This document shows, one piece after another, positions 1-12,900 of a stretch of 64,000 nucleotides of DNA. Source of the stretch: Haematobia irritans (Eukaryota; Arthropoda; Insecta; Diptera; Muscidae); assembly GCF_050003625.1 (NCBI RefSeq), contig NC_134398.1:22048622-22112621 (forward strand), given 5' to 3'. A program made the position numbers and the translations under genes. How positions within the stretch are numbered: the first letter of the stretch is position 1; every line of letters begins with the position of its first letter. The notes under the pieces are model-generated. The model was not told the origin of the DNA and did not search any database. It worked only from the letters and a program-made list of their open reading frames with translations.

Positions 1-682
1 CCCAGATTTGACCGCCGGAACCTCTTGGAGGAGCAAATTTCATCCGATCCACTCGAAATTTGGTATTTGGTATTCAAAAACCATGCAAAAATTGGTCCAT
101 ATCAATCCATAATTGTATATAGCATACATATAAATCGATCCCCAGATTTGACCTCCGGAGCCTATTGGAGGTGCAAAATTCATCCGATCCACTCGAAATT
201 TGGTATTTGGTATTAGAATATGGTCTCCAAAAACCATGCAAAAATTGGTCCATATCAATCCATAATTATATATAGCAGCCATATAAATCGATCCCCAGAT
301 TTGACCTCCGGAGCCTACTGGAGGAGCAAAATTCATCCGATCCAGTTGAAATTTGGTACATGGTGTAAGTATATGGTATCTAACAATCATGGAAGAATTG
401 GTCCATATCAGTCAATAATTTTATATAGCCCTCATATAAACCGATCACAGATTTGACCTGCGGAGCCTTTTGGAGGAGCGAATTTCATTCATTGAAATTT
501 AGTACGTGATGTTAGTATATGGTCGTTTACAACAATGTAAAAATTGGTCCATACCGGACCATAATTTTATAAAGCCCCCATATAAACCGATCCCCAGATT
601 TTATTTGCGGAGCCTCTTGGCAGAGGTGGAGGCTACATAAGATTCAGCTTGGCCGAACTTACGGCGTATATACTTGTTTAAG
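1..682 (+). repeat. DINE-1/Helentron-like element, 3' fragment (family 1, copy a)
   Basis: About four tandem units of roughly 150 bp, each with the landmarks 'CCCCAGATTTGACC', 'GGAGCAAAATTCATCCGATCC' (split here for brevity), 'AAATTTGGTA' and 'ATATAGCCCCCATATAAAC'. The fragment ends at about 640-680 with a hairpin-prone stretch (TTGGCCGAACTTACGGC) and TATATACTTGTT, the same 3' end as the fuller copies at 868-2573 and 3667-4757. The 5' end lies outside the window. Short open frames here are repeat-derived and not genes. Confidence 0.75.
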
Positions 683-867
683 TATGTCTCAAACATTTTA
701 TGAACTAAACGTGGGTAGAAAGTTCAATGGCCGTACACATAAGTTCCATAAGAACTACAGCTAAAGAAAATTTTCCTATGATTCCCAAAAATAGTAATAA
801 TGAACTACTGTGAATTTAAAATGGTCATGATGAAGCGCCAATAATTTTTTTTTACTTAGCTCATTTT

Positions 868-2573
868 TTATACCCTCCACCATAGGATGGGGGCATATTA
901 ACTTTTTCATTCCGTTTGTAACACATCGAATTATTGCTCTAAGACCCCATAAAGTATATATATTCTGGGTCGTAGTGAAATTTTGAGTCGATCTAAGCAT
1001 GTCCGTCCGTGCGTCTGTTGATATCACGCTAACTTCCGAACGAAACAAGCTATCGACTTGAAACTTGGCACAAGTAGTTGTTATTTATGTAGGTCGGATG
1101 GTATTGCAAATGGGCCATATCGGCCCACTTTTACGTATAGCCCCCATATGGATGGGCCCCCAAATTGGGAGCCACCGTGGCTGCAATGTGGAACGCCGTT
1201 CGGACTCGGCTATAAAAAGGAGGTCCCTTGTCATTGAGCTTAGCATGGAATCGGGCACCACACAGTGATAAGAGATAAGTTCACCAATGTGGTAGCACAA
1301 TGGACTGAATAGTCTAAGTGAACCTGATATATCGGGCTGCCACCTAACCTAAATTTGGCTTGCGGGGACTCTAAGAGAAGCAAATTTCATCCGATCCGGC
1401 TGAAATTTGGTACATGGTGTTAGTATATGGTCTCTAATGACCATGCAAAAAATGGTCCATATCGGTCCATAATTATATATAGCCCCTATATAAACCGATC
1501 CCCCGATTTGGCTTGCGAAGCCTCTAATAGAAAAAAATTTCATCCTATCGAGCTGAAATTTGGTACATGGTGTCAGCATATGATCTCTAACAACCATGCA
1601 AAAATTGGTCCACATCGGTCTATAATTATATATAGCCCCCATATAAACCGATCCCCCGATTTGGCTTGCGGAGCCTCTAAGAGAAGCAAATTTCATCCGA
1701 TCCGGCTGAAATTTGGTAAATGGTGTTAGTATATGGTCTCTAATGACCATGCTAAAAATGGTCCACATCGGCCCATAATTGTATATAGCCCTCATATAAA
1801 CCGATCACCAGATTTGACCTCCGGAGCCTCATTGAAGACCAAAATTCATCTGATTCAGTTGAAGTTTGGTACGTGGTGTTAATATATGGCCTCAAACACC
1901 CATGCAAATTTTGGTCGAAATCGGTCCATAATTATATAGCCCCTATATAAACCGATCCCCAGATTTGACCACCGGAGCCCCTTGGAAGAGCAAAATTCAT
2001 CCGATTCGGTTGAAATTTGGTGCGTGATGTTAGTATATGGTATACAACAACCGTGCAGGAATTGGTTCATATCAGTCCATATTTATATATAGCCCCATAT
2101 AAACCGATCCCCAGATTTAACCTCCGGTGCCTTTTGGAGAAGCAAAATTCATCCGATCTGGTTGAAATTTGGTACGTGGTGGTAGTATATGATATTTAAC
2201 ATGTCATGCCAAAAGAGGTCCATATCAGTCCAAAATCATATATATCGCCCATATAAACCTATCCCGAGATTTGGTTTTGGAGCCTCTTGAAGGAGCAAAT
2301 TTCATCCGAGTCAGTTGAAATTTGGTACATTGTGCTAGTATATGGCCGTTAACAACCATGCCTAACTAGGTCCATATCGTGTTTCAATTCTGGCTCTCTA
2401 CCACGCATGGACTAACTCACAATTTTGAAAACGATGTTAAGAAGTTTTAAGATACCACAACCCAAGTAATTCGATTGTGGATGACAGTCTTTCGTAGAAG
2501 TTTCTACGCAATCCATGGTGGAGGGTACATAAGATTCGGCCTGGCCGAACTTACGGTCGTATATACTTGTTCT
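868..2573 (+). mobile_element. DINE-1/Helentron-like element, near-complete (family 1, copy b)
   Basis: Starts TTTTTATACCCTCCACCATAGG and ends near ATGGTGGAGGGTACATAAG, a GGCCTGGCCGAA hairpin and TATATACTTGTT. The segments CCCTCCACCAT and ATGGTGGAGGG are subterminal inverted repeats. A GTCY-type microsatellite (GTCCGTCCGTGCGTCTG) sits about 130 bp in, followed by ~150-bp tandem units. GTCY microsatellite, subterminal inverted repeats and a 3' hairpin are the known hallmarks of DINE-1/Helentron-associated elements, so that class is inferred. No coding capacity was found. A truncated SINE is inserted at 1170-1350. Confidence 0.65.
1170..1350 (+). mobile_element. Truncated tRNA-derived SINE inside DINE-like copy b
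   Basis: Begins GGGAGCCACCGTGG and ends CTGCCACCTAACCT, matching the reverse complement of the fuller SINE at 25632-25986. Relative to that copy it has lost about 180 internal bases, from just after the first ~20 bases to TGGAACGCCG, removing most of the tRNA-like promoter. Comparison with the uninterrupted sibling at 3667-4757 shows the insertion point (CCCCCAAATT / AAATTTGGCTTGCG), implying a short AAATT target duplication. Confidence 0.7.
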
Positions 2574-3666
2574 TCAATAGGACTGAGTAATTTCGTAAAT
2601 TGTTTGCCCTAAAAGAAAATACTTTTTAAGAAAGGAGAAAAGTATTTTTGGGTGTATTTTATCTCTGGGTGTGTTTAACAGTTCACTTTTTTCTGTACAC
2701 CCCAGTAGGAAAAAGCGTCGTGTTTCAGTCATTATAAAGTGCCTTATTTAGGAGCCAGTAGTGATGCCACACAAATGCAAACTCTATTTCAAAATAACAT
2801 TGGGTGTCATTGGGGGCCAAAGCCTTGCCCTCTCACTTCAATATATAGTGCTTATATAAGGCATGATCTTATTAGGAGAAAAAATTACCTCTAATAAGGC
2901 CTTCTAAATAAGTTGTCTTGTAAGGTCTTGAAAAAAAAATTGTGCTATTTTTAGATTTATTGTTTTTTTTTTAATGGTTTTCCCCAATTGCTTAATGTAT
3001 GTTGACATAGAAATTATTGTTATTACAATTTAATTTTACATTTATAAAATTTCTTCTGAAAGCGATGTCGAACTCACTACCATTGACTTCATAAGCGCAT
3101 ACTCTACCCACTCGGCTACGATCGGCTGTGCTTTGCACAGAGCTAAAGGCTAATTTAAATGTAACACACATAAACACATTATCCTCCGCATTCCATGAGA
3201 GCTGTGTTAACAGGTCTGTTATTAGAAACGACAACATAATGAGTAGTGATGCTGCTCCACCAAAGAAGCATTGTACTTCCAACCCTCCAGTTTTTAGAAA
3301 CCGAAAAATATTCACTACTCATGATTCTCTGCATTGCACAATCAGGGGCTTTCTAACGTCTAATAGCGGCATATTAAATTGGAAAGCATTGTTAAATGTT
3401 GTTGACCAGTTGCTAGCAACAGCGATGTAATGCGAACAAAGTCAAATTTAAAAAAAAAATTTGCTTTAAACTTTATTAAATAATAATATACATACTCGAA
3501 AATTAATTTTTATTTCAATTAATCAGAATTAATTATACAACTTAACGTATGAAATTCTATACATGTTTTACATATATTTTTCTTGTGCTCCATTATAATT
3601 AAACAATATTTCAATTAATTGGAATACAAAAAAACGGACCCCCAAATTTTTCTCATTCAAACTAAA
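2574..3666. other. Intergenic stretch without a recognised gene
   Basis: AT-rich sequence between two DINE-like copies. A 100-codon open frame at 3128-3430 (+) has no recognisable domain and overlaps a tRNA-like tract on the other strand. I see no convincing gene. Confidence 0.4.
2995..3132 (-). repeat. tRNA-like sequence, probable SINE head or tRNA pseudogene
   Basis: On the minus strand, CGTAGCCGAGTGGGTAGAG fits a pol III A box (TRGCNNAGTNGG) and about 35 bases on GGTAGTGAGTTCGACATC resembles a B box. It is followed by an AT-rich tail. The spacing fits a tRNA-derived SINE head, and the sequence differs from the SINE at 25632-25986. No cloverleaf was verified and no target duplication was found, so element type and ends are uncertain. 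Confidence 0.45.
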
Positions 3667-4757
3667 TTTTTATACCCTCCACCATAGGATGGGGGTATAT
3701 TAACTTTGTCATTCCGTTTGTAACACATCGAAATATTGCTCTAAGACCCCATAAAGTATATATATTCTGGGACGTGGTGAAATTCTGAGTCGATCTAAGC
3801 ATGTCCGTCCGTCCGTCTGTTGAAATCACACTAACTACCGAACGAAACAAGCTATCGACTTGAAACTTGGCACAAGAAGTTGTTATTGATGTAGGTCGGA
3901 TGGTATTGCAAATGGGCCATATCGGTCCACTTTTACGTATAGCCCCCATATAAACGGACCCCCAAATTTGGCTTGCGATTGCTCTAAGAGAAGCAAATTT
4001 CATCCGATCCGGCCGAAATTTGGTACATGGTGTAAGTATATGGTCTCTAACAGCCACGCAAAAATTGGTCCACATCGGTCCATAATTATATATAGCCCCC
4101 ATATAAACCGATCCCCCGATTTGGCTTGCAGAGCCTCTAAGAGAAGCAAATTTCATCCGATCCGGCTGAAAGTTGGTACATGGTGTTAGTATATGATCTC
4201 TAATAACCATGCAAAAATTGGTCGAAATCGGTCAATAATTATATATAGGCCCCATATAAACCGATCCCCAGATTTGTTTTTGAGCCTCTTGGAGGAGCTA
4301 ATTTCATCCGAGTCAGTTGAAATTTGGTACATTGTGCTAGTATATGGCCGTTAACAACCATGCCTAACTAGGTCCATATCGGTCTATAGTTATATATAGC
4401 CCTCAGATAAATCGATCCCCAATCACACAAAAATTGGTCCATATCAATTTCATAATTGTATATAGCCCCGATATAAGCGACCCCACATTTCAATTCTGGC
4501 TCTCTACGTACCATGCAAAAGTCCATGTCGATTCCTAATTATTTGTAGACTAACCTATACATAACTTTTTTGTCTAATATATACAACGTATGGAATAACT
4601 CACACTTTAGAAAACGATGTTAAGAAGTTTTAAGATACCACAACCCAAGTAATTCGAATGTTGATGACAGTCTCTCGTAGAAGTATTTACGCAATCCATG
4701 GTGGAGGGTGCATAAGATTCGGCCTGGCCGAACTTACGGCCGTATATACTTGTTTTA
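3667..4757 (+). mobile_element. DINE-1/Helentron-like element, near-complete (family 1, copy c)
   Basis: Same organisation as 868-2573: TTTTTATACCCTCCACCATAGG start, GTCCGTCCGTCCGTCTG microsatellite at about 3802-3820, fewer ~150-bp tandem units, then ATGGTGGAGGGTGCATAAG, a GGCCTGGCCGAAC hairpin and CGTATATACTTGTT. It is shorter because it carries fewer tandem units. It preserves the pre-insertion state of the SINE site in copy b. Confidence 0.65.
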
Positions 4758-5428
4758 ACATGTGATTAATTATGTCTAATAAATTTTCTTGAATTTGTCG
4801 AAAAATATATATAATATTCATTAAAAATAATCTAAATTTTCTAAAATTAACGAACAATTCTTGGTGGGTTCACTTTTTTCTGTGACATTTGCCATGTAGT
4901 GATACTTTCATAGAAAACGATGCCTCTTATTGCTTAAGACTTAAGAAAACATTTAATTTCAACTTCATCCAATGTAACATAAACTGTAATTTCAAAAATT
5001 TTCCGCCAGAAATAATAAGTGTGATTCGTTTTTAAATGAAATAATTTGAATAAAAAACAAGCCTTCTCGTGTAAGTTGAAATGTCATTAGTAGTCGTTCC
5101 GATGTTGGGCTTAAAATAGACATTATAATAGGCTTGATTTGAGAAGCGAATGGGCAATGCCTATTGAATCTTTTCGTCTTTAGAAAATTTTTAAAAACGC
5201 AGACGTTAAAGCACCTTATCATGTAAGCTGTGTTGGAAGTTTCATTGACGCTTTTATAATGCGTATTTTCAGCTTTTACAAATGCAGGGCCCACGAATTA
5301 TCCGACTGGGACATAGCTGCAGTAATTGGAAAGAACAACCTCTGTATCTCACATTAATAGCTTAGTATTTGTGAAAATGTATTGAGCTTGTTTGTAGATA
5401 TGAATACGCGTTGAGATCATAGTATGTA
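4758..5428. other. Intergenic, contains a short dispersed repeat
   Basis: The first ~100 bases (TTATGTCTAATAAATTT, GAATTTGTCG, AATAATCTAAATTTT) recur in diverged form at about 14435-14560 within the channel-gene intron. Beyond that I see no gene. The 100-codon minus-strand frame at 4992-5294 has no recognisable domain. Confidence 0.4.
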
Positions 5429-6363
5429 AAGGGTGATTCTTTTGAGGTTAGGATTTTCATGCATTAGTATTTGACAGATCACGTGGGATTTCAGACATGG
5501 TGTCAAAGAGAAAGATGCTCAGTATGCTTTGACATTTCATCATGAATAGACTTACTAACGAGCAACGCTTGCAAATCATTGAATTTTATTACCAAAATCA
5601 GTGGCAGAAAATCCGCTTTTTTATCGACAAATTTTGTTCAGCGATGAGGCTCATTTCTGGTTGAATGGCTACGTAAATAAGCAAAATTGCCGCATTTGGA
5701 GTGAAGAGCAACCAGAAGCCGTTCAAGAACTGCCCATGCATCCCGAAAAATGCACTGTTTGGTGTGGTTTGTACGCTGGTGGAATCATTGGACCGTATTT
5801 TTTCAAAGATGCTGTTGGACGCAACGTTACGGTGAATGGCGATCGCTATCGTTCGATGCTAACAAACTTTTTGTTGCAAAAAATGGAAGAACTGAACTTG
5901 GTTGACATGTGGTTTCAACAAGATGGCGCTACATGCCACACAGCTCGCGATTCTATGGCCATTTTGAGGGAAAACTTCGGAGAACAATTCATCTCAAGAA
6001 ATGGACCGGTAAGTTGGCCACCAAGATCATGCGATTTGACGCCTTTAGACTATTTTTTGTGGGGCTACGTCAAGTCTAAAGTCTACAGAAATAAGCCAGC
6101 AACTATTCCAGCTTTGGAAGACAACATTTCCGAAGAAATTCGGGCTATTCCGGCCGAAATGCTCGAAAAAGTTGCCCAAAATTGGACTTTCCGAATGGAC
6201 CACCTAAGACGCAGCCGCGGTCAACATTTAAATGAAATTATCTTCAAAAAGTAAATGTCATGGACCAATCTAACGTTTCAAATAAAGAACCGATGAGATT
6301 TTGCAAATTTTATGCGTTTTTTTTTTTTAAAAAAAGTTATCAAGCTCTTAACAAATCACCCTT
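5429..6363 (+). mobile_element. Tc1/mariner-superfamily element, internally deleted
   Basis: 935-bp element with inverted ends AAGGGTGATT / AATCACCCTT, flanked by TA on both sides (5427-5428 and 6364-6365), the target duplication of the IS630-Tc1-mariner superfamily. It holds a transposase with a large internal deletion (see 5542-6254), so it cannot encode its own full transposase. Confidence 0.85.
5542..6254 (+). pseudogene. Transposase remnant, IS630-Tc1-mariner superfamily, N-terminal deletion
   Basis: An ATG at 5542 opens 19-20 codons of a helix-turn-helix-like start (MNRLTNEQRLQIIEF). Near 5600 the frame jumps directly into the catalytic half, which then reads open to a stop at 6252-6254. 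That half shows the DDE/D-type triad in FSDEAHF, QQDGATCHTA and CDLTPLDYFLWG. The second and third Asp are separated by 36 residues, unlike the 34 of classical mariners. Roughly 100 or more residues between the HTH and the first catalytic Asp are missing (inference from family length). The polypeptide is not expected to be functional. Confidence 0.85.
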
Positions 6364-6857
6364 TATATAGAAAACCCGTAGCACCTCTCTTCACTACTAC
6401 ATAAACTGAGAACTATGGCCATTTGAAACCTTGTATGTTAGTCTAATGTGACTGTGAAATACACAGTGTGAACTATGGCTGGAAAAACCAAGAGCCCCCT
6501 TACAGAATGTAATGAGGAATCATATTAAGAGAGCTTCCATACTATGTCTCAACTCTCACTACTCTCACAGTAGTGATAGTGAGTATAAATTACTATGTGT
6601 ACGTGTATAACTTACTCTGAGAAAACTCTAGACGAATAACTGTGTGTGTTTATAATAATGGGCTTATAACTAAATAAATCTAAATAACTCAAATTATATG
6701 TTTTATAAATAAATAAAATTATTTAACAAATAGTTCGTTACAATGGCTTACCATACAAATATGAGCTTACTTGTTTGATAAAAAATTGTGATGATGGTAC
6801 GTGGAAATTAATTCAAGACAGGCAGCATTAAAATTTTGGCAAAAGCATTACAATAAC
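6364..6857. other. Intergenic, no gene seen
   Basis: Sequence between the mariner-like element and the channel gene's poly(A) region. There is a low-complexity tract of CACT/AGTG near 6545-6585 but no open frame or repeat I can name. Confidence 0.4.
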
Positions 6858-6868
6858 TTTATTTTATT
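6858..6868 (-). terminator. Polyadenylation signals of the pickpocket-like gene
   Basis: Reading on the minus strand there is AAATAAAATAAAG about 95 bases past the stop codon at 6959-6961, giving overlapping AATAAA hexamers. The position suits a short 3' UTR. Confidence 0.55.
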
Positions 6869-6958
6869 TAAGCATTGGCAAAAACTTCATTTAAGACTAT
6901 GTTAAAAGCAAACTCTCTGTAATTTGTAATGTTAAACTTGAAATATCCGTGAAAAATA

Positions 6959-9900
6959 TTAGAGTTTATAACCCAACAAGGTAAATACCAAGCGCATGGT
7001 GAAAAAGTATACAATCTCAATGGCTCCCAGGACACTGAAACCAAGAAAGAATCCTGCAGTACCGCCAATATATACTAAAAAAGGATAAGAGTTTTAGATA
7101 AAAGAAAATATTGAATATTATGGCGATTTCGATTCTAATTATGTTAGAAGTGCAGCATTCTCAAAATTATTTGAAAAAAATATGGTATACGATCCCCTAC
7201 AATATCATTGGAATGGTACTATCATTTTGACGGAAATACGATGTGAGAAAAAGTTGTGTAACACCAAGGCAAAATATTTTCACAGAAACGAAATCGCCTT
7301 TAGATATCTAAGAATCTTACCCAATAGGTCAGTGAATGTCATATAAATTTCACGTTTATACCGAAAAGTGGGCCAAGATTTAACAGCCATTGTGGCACCA
7401 TAGCTTCCATAAAGTTGTTTCGATCTATTGTATACCTGTAAGTAAGAGAATGATAACACAATTTGTTAAAAAAAAATTTCAGGTTTTCAAAAGTCCCCAA
7501 AATCATACTGAAAGCGTAAAACTCAAAACATTTCCTTTACAACTTTGATCACAATCACAAGGGGCAAGCTCCAATTCATTACTTCCTGATCTTGTACGGT
7601 ATAGTTTTAAGAAATAGGCTGTAAAAATTTAATTGTATTAAGAATATATTTATAGGCATGGTTCTATGATTATGGTCATACATTCATGTTGTGGCAAACA
7701 TTCCCTTAGAGCTTTATAATCACAAACACGTTTGGGATTTTTAACTGTAAAGAAAATATAAAAAAAATTAAAAAAAAACAAAAAAAAACAGAAAAAAGAA
7801 GAATAGTAAAATTGATATACAGTGAAACCTCTCAAAAGTGGATACTCCGAAACCCGGACATCTCCCAAAAAATGGACAGTAGGCGATCGTGGGTATCCAT
7901 CATTCAGAGGAGAAACATTCTAAGAACTAAGTGGAATAAACGGTGCACACAGCTGGGAAAAGTACTAGAGCGGCTAATAAAATCTAGACTTGCCGAAGTC
8001 ATTGGGATGTTGCGGACACCAATAGAAAAAATTATATTCCAAAATCGTGAACGGGCGGTAACAAAAAGGAAAGGAAACGTTCATGAAAGAATTACATTTC
8101 AAAATCGTGAACGGGCGGTAACAAACTGAAAAGAAAACGTTCATGAAAAAATTACATTCCAAAATTGTGAACGAGCGGTAATAAAACGAAAGGGAAACGT
8201 TTATGAAAACTCAAAAAGGTATGTTCACAATGGCGTTCACGATTTTATGAACGATTTTCGTTTTTACTTTGGTCATGAAAAGTACTAAAATATCCGTTAA
8301 ACATTCTTATGGCAACTTCGTCGATGTCCGCAAATGCCCATAAATTTTTATGAAAGACACCTCTTTCGGTTAAATTAATGGGGGGGGGGGGGGGGTGTTC
8401 ATCCCCATAAAATAAATATTCGTCCCTACCTCACTATCGGCCCTGTATGCAGTGAAAGAAGTGGACATTCATGGTCGCTTAAATTGTGTCCACATATGGT
8501 GAAGTGTCCACTTATGAGAGGTTAATTTCAATGTGATAATGTAATTTATCCACGGTTGCCACTCGAGCCAAAAATAATCTACCCAAATTTAAAGAATATT
8601 TTACCAAAAAAACTACCAAATAAAATAATTTTGTGTTGCGGAAATTGATAAAATTTTGGTGGTTATATTTATTTTAGAAGTTTATTTATTTATTTATTTT
8701 TTTATCATTCCTAATAACTAAATTTTTTTTTGAGTGTATGAATATCCCTTGAGACTTTATAGTTTTTTTTTCTATTGAAAATTTTGTCATAATTTTTATT
8801 TCTATAGAAAAATTTGTCACAATTTTATTTCTCTAGAAATTTTGTAAAAATTTTATTTCTATAGAAAATTTTGTCAAAATTTTATTTCTCTAAACAATTT
8901 TGTCAAAATTTTTATTTCTATAGAAAATTTTGTCAAAATTTTATTTCTATAGAAAATTTTGTCAACATTTTATTTCTTTATCAGTTTTTATTTTCTTTAG
9001 AAAATATTGTCAACATTTTATTTCTATAGAAAATTTTGTTAAAATTTTATTTCTTTAGAAAATTTTGTCAAAATGTTAATACTATAGAAAATTTTGCCAA
9101 AATGTTATTTCTATAAAACTTTGGTTCAAATTTTAATTATTTCTATAGAAAATTTCGTCAAATTTTTTTTTCTATAGAAAATTTTGTCAAAATTTTATTT
9201 CTATAAAAAATTATGTCAAAATTTTATTTCTATAGAAAATTTTGTTAAAATTTTATTTTTCTAGAAATTTTTAGACAAGCAAAGTTTTATTTTGACGCTT
9301 AAAAATTAAAAAAAATATTATTTCTCTAGTAAAATTTTTCAAAATTTTATTTCTATGGCAAATTTTGTCAAAACCTTATTTCTATAGACAATTTTGTCAA
9401 AATTTTATTTCTAAACAAAATTTTGTTAAAATTTCATTTCTATCGAAAATTTTTTCAAAATTTTACTTTTATAGAAAATTTTATCAAAATTTTATTTCTA
9501 TAGAAAATATTGCCAAAGTTTTATTTTTATAGAAAATTTTGCCAAAGTTTTATTTTTATAGAAAACTTTTTAAAAAAGTGTATTTCACTAGAAAATTTTG
9601 TCAAAATTTTATTTCGTTAGAAAATGTTGTCTAAATTTTATTTCAATAGAAAATTTTGTTAAAATTTTATTTCTATACAAAATTTTATTTCTATACAAAA
9701 TTTTGTCAAAATTTTATTTCTATAGAAAATGTTGTCAATTTTTTTTTCTATAGAAAATTTTGTTAAAATTTTATTTTTCTAGAAAATTTTAGACAAGCAC
9801 AGTTTTCTTTTGACGCTAAAAATTTTTCTTTAAAAAAAATGCTATTTCTGTAGAAAATTTTGTTCAAATTTTATTTCTATAGAAAATTTTTTCAAAATTT

Positions 9901-12900
9901 TATTTTTATAGAAAATTTTATCAAAATTTTATTTCTATAGAAAATTTTGCCAACGTTTTATTTTTATAGAAATTTTTTTTTTTTTTAAATTATTTCTCTA
10001 GAAAATTTTGTCAATGTTTGATTTCTATAGAAAATTTTGTCAAAATTTCATTCCTCTACCAAATTTTGTCAACATTTTATTTTTTTAGAAAATGTTGTCA
10101 AAATTTTATTTCTACAGAAAATTTTGTAAAAATTATATTTCTATAGAAAAATTTTGTCAAAATTTTTTTTTGTATAGAAAATTTTGTTAAAATTTTATTT
10201 TTCTAGAAAATTTTAGACAAGCACAATTTTCTTTTGACGCTAAAAACTTTTCTTTAAAAAAATCTTATTTCTGTAGAAAATTTTTTTAAAATTTTACTGC
10301 TATAGAACATTTTGTAAAAATTTTATTTCTATGGAAAATTTTGTCAAAAATTTTTTTCTATAGAAAATATTGTCAAAATTTTATTTGTATAGAAAATTTT
10401 GTTAAAATTTTATTTTTCTAGAAAATTTTAGACAAGCAAAGTTTCCTTTTGACGCTAAAAACTTTTCTTTAAAAAATGTTATTTCTGTAGAAAATTTTGT
10501 TAAAATTTTATTTCTATAGAAAATTTTGTAAAAATTTTATTTCTATAAAAAATTATGTCAAACAATTTTTCTATAGAAAATTTTGTCAAAAATTTATTTC
10601 TATAGAAATTTTTTGTCGAAATTTTATTTCTAAAAAAAAAATTATGTCAAAAAAATTTTTCTAAAGAAAATTTCGTCAAAATTTTTTTTTCTATAGAAAA
10701 TTTCGTCAAAAAATTTTTTTTCTATAGAATATTTTGTCAAAATTTTATTTCTATAAAAAATTATGTCAAAAATTTATTTCTATAGAAAATTTTGTTAAAT
10801 TTGATTTTTCTAGAAAATTTTAGACAAGCAAAATTTTATTTTGACGCTTACAAATTTAAAAAAAAAATGTTATTTCTCAAGAAAAAATTTTCAAAATTTT
10901 ATTTCTATAGACAATTTTGTCAAAATTTTATTTCTAAACAAAATTTTGTTAAAATTTCATTTCTATCAAAAAATTTTTTTCGAAATTTTATTTTTTATAG
11001 AAAATTTTATCAAAATTTTATTTCTATAGAAAATGTTGCCAAAGTTTTATTTTTATAGAAAATTTTGCCACAGTTTTATTTTTATAGAAAATTTTTTAAA
11101 AAATGTATTTCTCTAGAAAATTTTGTCAAAATTTTTTTTCGTTAGAAAATGTTGTCTAAATTTTATTTCTATAGAAAATTTTGTTAAAATTTTATTTATA
11201 TAGAAAATTTTGTAAAAATTTTATTTCCATAGAAAATATTGTTAAAATTTTATTTCCATAGAATGTTTTGTCAAAATTTTATTTCCATAGAAAATATTGT
11301 TAAAATTTTATTTCTATAGAAAATTTTGTCAAAATTTTATATCTATAGAAAATTTTGTCAAAATTTTATATCTATAGAAAATTTTGTCAAAATTTTATAT
11401 CTATAGAAAATTTTGTCAAAAGTTCATTTCTATCGAAATTTTATTTCTATAAAAAATTATATCAACATTTGATTTCCATAGAAAATTTTGTCAAAATTTC
11501 ATTTCTCTAGAAAAATTTGTCAAAATTTTATTTCTTTAGAAAATTTTCTAAAAATTTTATTTCTCTAGAAAATTTTGTTAAAATTTTATTTCTATAGAAC
11601 ATTTTGTAGAAATTTTATTTCTATAAAAAATTATGTACATTTTTTTTTTATAGAAAATTTTGTCAAACTTTTATTTCTATCGAAAATTTTGTCAAAATTT
11701 TATTTCTATAAAAAATTATGTCAAAATTTTATTTCTATAGAAAATTTTGTTAAAATTTTAATTTCCTAGAAAATTTTGGACAAGCAAAGTTTTCAGTTGA
11801 CGCTTAAAACTTTTCTTTAAAAAATGTTATTTGTCTAGAAATTTTTGTCAAAATTTTATTTCTATAGAAAATTTTGTCAAAATTTTAATTCTATAGAAAA
11901 TTTTGTCAAAATTTTAATTCTATAGAGAATTTTGTCAAAATTTTATTTCTATAGAAAATTTTGTCAAAATTTCAATTTTATAGAAAATGTCAAATTTAGA
12001 AAATTTTGTTAAAATTTTATTGCAGTAGAAAATTGTGTCAACATTGTATGTCGATGGAAAATTTTGTTAAAATTGTAGTTTTACAGAAAATTTTGTAAAA
12101 ACTTTATTTCTAAAAAATATTTTATAAAAACTTTATTTCTATAGAATATTTTGTCTAGATTTTATTTCTATAGAAAATTTTGTCAAACTTTTATTTCTAT
12201 AGAAAATTTTGTCAAATTTTATTCTATAAAAAATTATGTCAAAATTTTATTTCTATAGAAAATTTTGTTAAAATTTTATTTTTCTAGAAAATTTTGGACA
12301 AGCAAAGTTTTCAGTTAACGCTTAAAACTTTTCTTTAAAAAATGTTATTTGTCTAGAAATTTTTGTCAAAATTTTATTTCTATAGAAAATTTTGTCAAAA
12401 TTTTTATTCTATAGAAAATTTTGTCAACATTTTAATACTATAGAAAATTTTATCAAAATTTTAATTCTATAGAGAATTTTGTCAAAATTTTATTTCTATA
12501 GAAAATTTTGTCAAAATTTCAATTTTATAGAAAATGTGAAATTTAGAAAATTTTGTTAAAATTTTATTGCAGTAGAAAATTGTGTCAAAATTGTATTTCT
12601 ATGGAAAATTTTGTTAAAATTGTAGTTTTACAGAAAATTTTGTAAAAACTTTATTTCTAAAAAATATTTTATAAAAACTTTATTTCTATAGAATATTTTG
12701 TCTAAATTTTATTTCTATAGAAAATTTTGTCAAAATTTTATTTCTATAAAAAATATTGTCTAAATTTTATTTCTATAGAAAATTTTGTCAAAATTTCATT
12801 TCTAGAGGAAATTTGTGAAGTACTTCTTAGTTGGGGAGGAATATTTTGCTAAATCTACCAAAACATCAAGAATTCTACCCATCTACAAAACAGTAAAAAA

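Larger units (their letters stand above)
7818..8537. mobile_element. Degenerate pogo/Tc1-like MITE, larger copy
   Basis: Begins TACAGTGAAACCTCTCAAAA with GTGGA following, and ends near GTGTCCACTTATGAGAGGTT, an imperfect inversion of the start. The 170-bp relative at 13254-13423 has cleaner ends and TA flanks. The interior contains three copies of a ~60-bp tandem unit (CGTGAACGGGCGGTAACAAA ...) at about 8030-8210 and a 16-G run at 8380-8395. It lies in the 5.3-kb channel-gene intron. Right boundary approximate. Confidence 0.55.

Noticed and set aside
4992..5294. 100-codon minus-strand frame
   Set aside because: No recognised motif, no neighbours or splice signals that would join it to a gene.
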